From positions 1 to 10,782 of the forward strand of contig CAZHRJ010000106.1 in NCBI GenBank assembly GCA_964534765.1: 10,782 bases of DNA, in the 5' to 3' direction. Positions 7,590-10,782 of this stretch are shown one piece after another. The position numbers and the translations under genes are program-made. The first letter of the stretch is position 1, and each line of letters begins with the position of its first letter. This stretch comes from CAZHRJ01 sp964534765. Its GTDB lineage: Bacteria; Lindowbacteria; 2-12-FULL-62-27. Under the pieces are notes generated by a model. It did no database searches. It saw only the letters and a list, made by a program, of their open reading frames with translations, and was not told the DNA's origin.

Positions 7590-8936
7590 ATGAACAGGCT
7601 GAGCCATATCATCAAGCGAGACGGCCGAGCGGCGCCGTTTACGAAATTGCGGATTACGAACGCGATTTTCCGCGCGGCGGTGGCGGTCGGAGAGCGCAAC
7701 CGGGATGAGGCGGAGGCGCTGGCCGACCGGGTGGTCGAGCGAATACTTGCCCTTCCGTGGGCGGACAGCTATCCCTCGGTGGAGGAAATCCAGGACATCG
7801 TCGAGAAGGTTCTGATCGATCAGGGCAAATCGGTCATCGCGAAAGCGTACATCCTCTACCGCGCGGACCGCGCGCGGAGGCGGTCCGCGCGGGAAACTCG
7901 GGACCTGCGCCAGGGCGATCCGATCCCGTGGAAACAGATCTGGCATGTGCTCAACTGGGCGATCGAGCACAATGTCCATACCGTCCATGCGCTGAACCGG
8001 CGCATCCGGTCGGGCCAGTTCGGCGAGTTGGTCCGCGAGTCGGAGGATGCTTACGAGACCGACATTGTACGGGCGGCGGACGCGATTCTCGCCCGTAAGG
8101 GGGCGATCCGGGTTGTGATTGTCGCGGGTCCCTCCTCATCCGGAAAGACCACCACGACACTGAAACTCAGCCGGCAGTTGGCCACGGAGGGATTCCGGTT
8201 TGTGCCCTTTCACGTCGACCATTATTTCCATGACCTCGATCAGCACCCCAAGGATGAATACGGCGATTATGACTACGAAACACCGCAAGCGCTGAACCTG
8301 GAATTGATCAATCGCCATCTCAAGCAATTGCTCTCCGGCGAAACGGTGCGGGTGCCGAAATTCGATTACAAGGCGGGGAAACGAATCGACAACCATCATG
8401 AGATGAAATTGAACCCGGACGAAATCCTTCTCATCGATTCGCTTCACGGACTTTACGGCGGCATGACAGGCGAAATTCCCACCGACCAGAAATTCCGGCT
8501 GTACATCGAGACCCTCCTGCAGATGCGCGAGGTGTCCGGCCGATACATCCGGTGGGCGGACATGAGACTGCTTCGGCGGATGACCCGGGACAAGGACGCG
8601 CGGCATGTGGACCCGAAATTCACAATCGAGCACTGGCGGTACGTGCGGGACGCGGAATTGGACCATATCGTCCCCTTCGTTAACTCGGTCGACTTCATCG
8701 TCAACGGGTCGCTCCCCTACGAGCTGCCGGTCATGAAACGCCGCTGGCTGGAAACGTTCCGGCAGTGGGATGTCGAATACGCCGCCCGCCCGGACCGGGC
8801 GGACGCCCGCGAGCGGGCAAGCCGGATCCGTTCGCTTTTTGAGTCCCTGGCGGACATCACGGAAGACCAGGAAAAGGAAATTCCCGGCACGGCGCTGATC
8901 CGCGAATTCATCGGCGGATCAAGCTTCACGTATTAG
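7590..8936 (+). CDS. ATP-cone domain fused to uridine/nucleoside kinase-like P-loop kinase
   Basis: A 448-residue cytoplasmic protein. Residues 5-97 form an ATP-cone: IIKRDGRAAPFTKLRITNAI, then SVEEIQDIVEKVL (63-75) and AKAYILYRADR (84-94). This is the nucleotide-sensing module of ribonucleotide reductases and NrdR. A linker and helical stretch (98-170) lead to a PRK/uridine kinase-type domain: Walker A GPSSSGKTT (180-188), FHVDHYFHDLD (207-217) in place of the usual Asp-Asp-Tyr-Tyr, DYDYETPQALNLELI (226-240), VPKFDYKAGKR (255-265) and the strand ILLIDSLHGL (279-288), where relatives have a Glu-Gly pair. RLLRRMTRDKDAR (326-338) and VNSVDFIVNGSLPYELPVMK (364-383) match the long bacterial nucleoside kinases that normally carry a TGS/ThrRS-like N-terminus. 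I infer phosphorylation of a nucleoside or similar small molecule under adenine-nucleotide control. Archaeal 2-phosphoglycerate kinases are a precedent for ATP-cone plus kinase. The ATG has no clear Shine-Dalgarno. Confidence 0.85.
   Translation: MNRLSHIIKRDGRAAPFTKLRITNAIFRAAVAVGERNRDEAEALADRVVERILALPWADSYPSVEEIQDIVEKVLIDQGKSVIAKAYILYRADRARRRSARETRDLRQGDPIPWKQIWHVLNWAIEHNVHTVHALNRRIRSGQFGELVRESEDAYETDIVRAADAILARKGAIRVVIVAGPSSSGKTTTTLKLSRQLATEGFRFVPFHVDHYFHDLDQHPKDEYGDYDYETPQALNLELINRHLKQLLSGETVRVPKFDYKAGKRIDNHHEMKLNPDEILLIDSLHGLYGGMTGEIPTDQKFRLYIETLLQMREVSGRYIRWADMRLLRRMTRDKDARHVDPKFTIEHWRYVRDAELDHIVPFVNSVDFIVNGSLPYELPVMKRRWLETFRQWDVEYAARPDRADARERASRIRSLFESLADITEDQEKEIPGTALIREFIGGSSFTY
7859..7892. 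repeat. Perfect 13-bp inverted repeat inside the kinase gene
   Basis: CCGCGCGGACCGC at 7859-7871 and its exact reverse complement GCGGTCCGCGCGG at 7880-7892 are separated by 8 bases. The arms are almost all G and C, so the mRNA hairpin would be very stable. It encodes the Arg-rich stretch (RADRARRRSAR) right at the end of the ATP-cone. Confidence 0.9.
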
Positions 8937-8940
8937 CGGC

Positions 8941-8954
8941 ACTGGCGCGCCAGT
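8941..8954. repeat. 14-bp perfect palindrome between the kinase and trmL
   Basis: ACTGGCGCGCCAGT reads the same on both strands with no loop. It lies in the 29-bp gap between the kinase stop and the trmL start, 11 bases before the ATG. It could be a binding site for a dimeric regulator or simply chance; with no loop it is a poor terminator. Confidence 0.7.
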
Positions 8955-8965
8955 TTACAGGGCCC

Positions 8966-9505
8966 ATGACCGACAATTCATCCACCGCTTCGACGGGCTC
9001 GAACAGGCGGACTCTTCCATTCCCCTGGCCCGACCCTCCCCTTAACATCGCTCTCATCGAGCCTGAAATTCCTCCCAACACGGGAAACATCGCGCGCCTT
9101 TGCGCCGCCACCAACTCATCGCTTCATCTGGTGGGCCGCCTGGGGTTCAAACTGACGGATGCGGACCTGAAACGGGCCGGACTCGATTACTGGGATTCGG
9201 TCCATCTCACGGTTCATAAAAATTACGCGACATTCCTTCAGGCGCTTTCCCCCGCGCGATTCTTCTATTTCAGCACCAAATCCTCCAAATCCTGTTTTGA
9301 GGCCAGATACGAACCCGGCGACGTGCTGGTATTCGGCTGTGAGACCCGCGGACTTTCCGACGACATTCTGGAAGCAAACCGGGAAAGACTTCTGGGAATT
9401 CCCATCCAGCTCGATCACGTCCGATCCCTCAACCTGTCAACGGCTGTGGGAATCGTGACCTACGAGGCCCTGCGGCAAATTTCAACACATCGAAATTCAG
9501 CGTAG
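8966..9505 (+). CDS. trmL: tRNA (cytidine/uridine-34 2'-O)-methyltransferase (SPOUT, TrmL-like)
   Basis: A SAM-dependent SPOUT (trefoil-knot) methyltransferase; TrmL methylates the ribose 2'-OH of the wobble base (Cm34/cmnm5Um34) in the two tRNA-Leu isoacceptors. Visible: IEPEIPPNTGNIARLCAAT (31-49, motif 1 with the NTGNI.R core), a KR-x-x-LDYWDSV segment (69-79), VFGCETRGL (122-130, motif 2) and a motif 3 reading IPIQLDHVRSLNLSTAVGIV (145-164) with the RSLNLS core, then YEALRQ. The fold is complete in about 150 residues, as in E. coli TrmL. The first 25 residues are a non-conserved, Ser/Thr- and Pro-rich extension with no obvious role. Starting at ATG 8966 is not certain, but no ATG lies closer to the conserved LNIALIEPE. 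It follows the kinase by 29 bp on the same strand and is probably in the same operon. Confidence 0.92.
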   Translation: MTDNSSTASTGSNRRTLPFPWPDPPLNIALIEPEIPPNTGNIARLCAATNSSLHLVGRLGFKLTDADLKRAGLDYWDSVHLTVHKNYATFLQALSPARFFYFSTKSSKSCFEARYEPGDVLVFGCETRGLSDDILEANRERLLGIPIQLDHVRSLNLSTAVGIVTYEALRQISTHRNSA

Positions 9506-9514
9506 ACCTCAAAA

Positions 9515-9573
9515 GGGGCCGGGTATTGACATTATTGACATTAGAAATGTCAATAATGTCAATACCCGGCCCC
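9515..9573. repeat. Perfect 28-bp inverted repeat with 3-base loop (REP/MITE-like or bidirectional terminator)
   Basis: The left arm 9515-9542 begins GGGGCCGGGTATTGACAT; the right arm 9546-9573 is its exact reverse complement and ends GTCAATACCCGGCCCC; the loop is AGA (9543-9545). Inside each arm a 9-mer, TATTGACAT, is repeated twice in tandem (9524-9532 and 9533-9541). The hairpin lies between the convergent ends of trmL and the TPR gene, so it could act as a terminator in both directions. However, the A/T-rich tip over a G/C-rich base, the tandem units and the perfection are more like an inserted palindromic element. From memory the GGGGnnnGGTnTTGACA pattern resembles REP elements mobilised by RAYT (Y1) transposases; no such transposase is in this window. 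Confidence 0.9.
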
Positions 9574-9598
9574 ATTCGGGGGGTCCCATTCGGGGGGT
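9571..9598 (+). repeat. Two tandem copies of a 14-mer next to the palindrome
   Basis: CCCATTCGGGGGGT occurs at 9571-9584 and again, without mismatch or spacer, at 9585-9598. The first three bases of the first copy are also the last three of the palindrome. The second copy ends one base before the TAG stop of the - strand TPR gene. Confidence 0.92.
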
Positions 9599-10782
9599 CT
9601 ATTTTAATTTGATCAGCGGGACGGTATCGGCGGTGTTGGATTCGGCGTAGATGAGAACGTTGTCAAAGGATTGGTCGGCGGCGGGCCAGATGTGGAGGCC
9701 GGCGGCGCCGGGATGGTTTCGGGCGTCGATGTATTCGGAGACTTTTTTTCCGTTGATGAATGCTTCGATCCTCACGTGCCGGATGACGAGTTTCAGCCGG
9801 AGGCGCTCCCCCTGGGGTCGCGACCATCGCTTGGCGTGGTGGGCCTTCTTTTTACGGCCGAACCGCTCAAGCCAGAAAAAGTCCTTGTGTCGCGAGGACT
9901 GACGGACCACAAAGGCCAGATAATTTCGTTTGCTTGCGAATCGCGCTGTGATTCCCGCGTCGATGGTCTTGCCAATGAGGTCGGCTTCGATTGTCATCGA
10001 CCGGCCCACGGCGTTCCGGGCGCTGATGAACTGCCGTCGTTTGTCTCCCTCCGGCGGATCGTAGGTCAACTCGCCCGCAGGCAAAATCCGCCATTGACCC
10101 GTTTCGATTTTCCAGATCGACAGGCCCTCAGAGAAACTCTCAATCACCTGTTTCGGCGGCAGATCCAGTTCCCGGAGACCCATCAGCCGCCGGAGCTGGA
10201 ACAGTTCTTCCTGCGCCCGCTGCCCGGCCCTGACGGATCTCTGGTTCAAGACGTGTGAGAGTGGCGCGGAGGAATGGTCCGTGAGAACAAGAGTAAGATC
10301 GGATTCGGCGGAATCGAAATCTCCGCGGTCGCGAAAGTGAATGCCCCGCTCGATAAGGGCGGTCGGCGTCAGAGGAGACGCGGGGAACTCATCGATCAGG
10401 CCGGTCAAATTCTGAATTGCCGTGTCGATCTCTCTGATGATGGCGGCCCCGCGGGCCGACAAAAACAGAGCCAGATCCCGGTAGGGCGTGGCCGGAAAGT
10501 CGGCGAGCAGACGATGGATGGCGGTGAGACCGGACTCAACGGCATCCGTGTGCAGGATGGCCGCCTGCGCAAGACGGATCAGAGCGGCCTGCCGATGGAT
10601 CGACGCGGTATCGGCCGCGACCCGGCCGTAGCTTTCCACAGCCAGGGCGTATTCCCTGAGGTGGTCTTCATACAGTTTCCCGACCGAAAAATGCGCGTGA
10701 GCGTATCCCGGATCAACCAGGAGAGCGCCCTTGATGGCCCGGACCGCTTCCAGGAAGTTTCCGCTATCGATGTGATCCAAGG
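9599..10782 (-). CDS. TPR protein with C-terminal beta-sandwich (DUF1080/LamG-like), 5' end beyond the window
   Basis: 393 residues are visible; the gene enters from the right edge, and the TTG at 10780 is most likely internal. The N-terminal ~200 residues are helical TPR-type pairs: SGNFLEAVRAIKGALLVDPG (6-25), AHAHFSVGKLYE (27-38), and a repeat at 145-170 (RGIHFRDRGDFDSAESDLTL). Then comes a helical linker (190-215) and, at about 217-380, an all-beta region: LSIWKIETGQWRIL (220-233), RSMTIEADLIG (260-270), AGITARF, YLAFVVRQ (287-294), ERLRLKLVIRHVRIEAFING (325-344), GAAGLHIW (358-365) and SFDNVLIY (371-378). This G-x-W, R-x-x-x-Y, v-nG-x-x-v, G-x-x-G-l and FDNv order is that of concanavalin-like domains (3-keto-disaccharide hydrolase/DUF1080 and LamG). 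A binding rather than catalytic role is likely, but I see no proof of either. A signal peptide or anchor, if any, lies outside the window. It converges with trmL. Confidence 0.75.
   Translation of the reverse strand, partial: LDHIDSGNFLEAVRAIKGALLVDPGYAHAHFSVGKLYEDHLREYALAVESYGRVAADTASIHRQAALIRLAQAAILHTDAVESGLTAIHRLLADFPATPYRDLALFLSARGAAIIREIDTAIQNLTGLIDEFPASPLTPTALIERGIHFRDRGDFDSAESDLTLVLTDHSSAPLSHVLNQRSVRAGQRAQEELFQLRRLMGLRELDLPPKQVIESFSEGLSIWKIETGQWRILPAGELTYDPPEGDKRRQFISARNAVGRSMTIEADLIGKTIDAGITARFASKRNYLAFVVRQSSRHKDFFWLERFGRKKKAHHAKRWSRPQGERLRLKLVIRHVRIEAFINGKKVSEYIDARNHPGAAGLHIWPAADQSFDNVLIYAESNTADTVPLIKLK

Noticed and set aside
1..10782. tRNA, rRNA, CRISPR or riboswitch
   Set aside because: No cloverleaf-like segment, regularly spaced repeat array or known leader motif was seen; genes fill almost all of the window and no gene-free stretch exceeds about 110 bp.

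Overview
This window is a contig end from a bacterium, almost certainly a metagenome or single-cell assembly. The first 47 bases are Illumina Nextera adapter, and a run of exactly 100 N marks a scaffold join at 5316-5415. The DNA is GC-rich, genes are tightly packed with start/stop overlaps, and TTG and GTG starts look likely. These features show a bacterium but do not fix the phylum. There are no rRNA or tRNA genes, phage genes, transposase genes or CRISPR arrays in the window.

Region 1 (48-2763, + strand) is a three-gene overlapping set: the C-terminal two thirds of an APC-family amino acid permease, an M15/VanY-type zinc D,D- or L,D-carboxypeptidase with no visible signal peptide, and a DUF819 multi-spanning membrane protein. 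The layout suggests, but does not prove, salvage of cell-wall peptides or amino acids.

Region 2 (2769-7028, - strand) reads from right to left. It holds a membrane-bound HAMP-GAF-GGDEF diguanylate cyclase whose C-terminus is lost in the gap, a small protein with two tandem TRAM domains whose N-terminus is lost in the gap, a 2-dehydropantoate 2-reductase-like enzyme (PanE/ApbA family), and a CgeB/DUF3880-type glycosyltransferase. The TRAM and PanE genes overlap by ATGA, and the glycosyltransferase has a strong Shine-Dalgarno lying over the PanE stop. These three therefore look co-transcribed.

Region 3 (7096-9505, + strand, divergent from the cyclase) holds an EVE-domain protein, a nucleoside/uridine kinase-like protein with an N-terminal ATP-cone, and a TrmL-type tRNA 2'-O-methyltransferase. 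The theme is nucleic-acid modification and nucleotide metabolism.

Region 4 (9506-10782) starts with a perfect 28-bp inverted repeat with a 3-base loop and a doubled 14-mer, filling the gap between two convergent genes. It is followed by a - strand TPR protein with a C-terminal beta-sandwich domain that runs off the window.

The items most worth a second look are the ATP-cone/nucleoside-kinase architecture, the 59-nt palindrome with its tandem repeats, the tandem-TRAM protein, and the permease/peptidase/DUF819 cassette. I found no convincing wholly new defence or mobile system.
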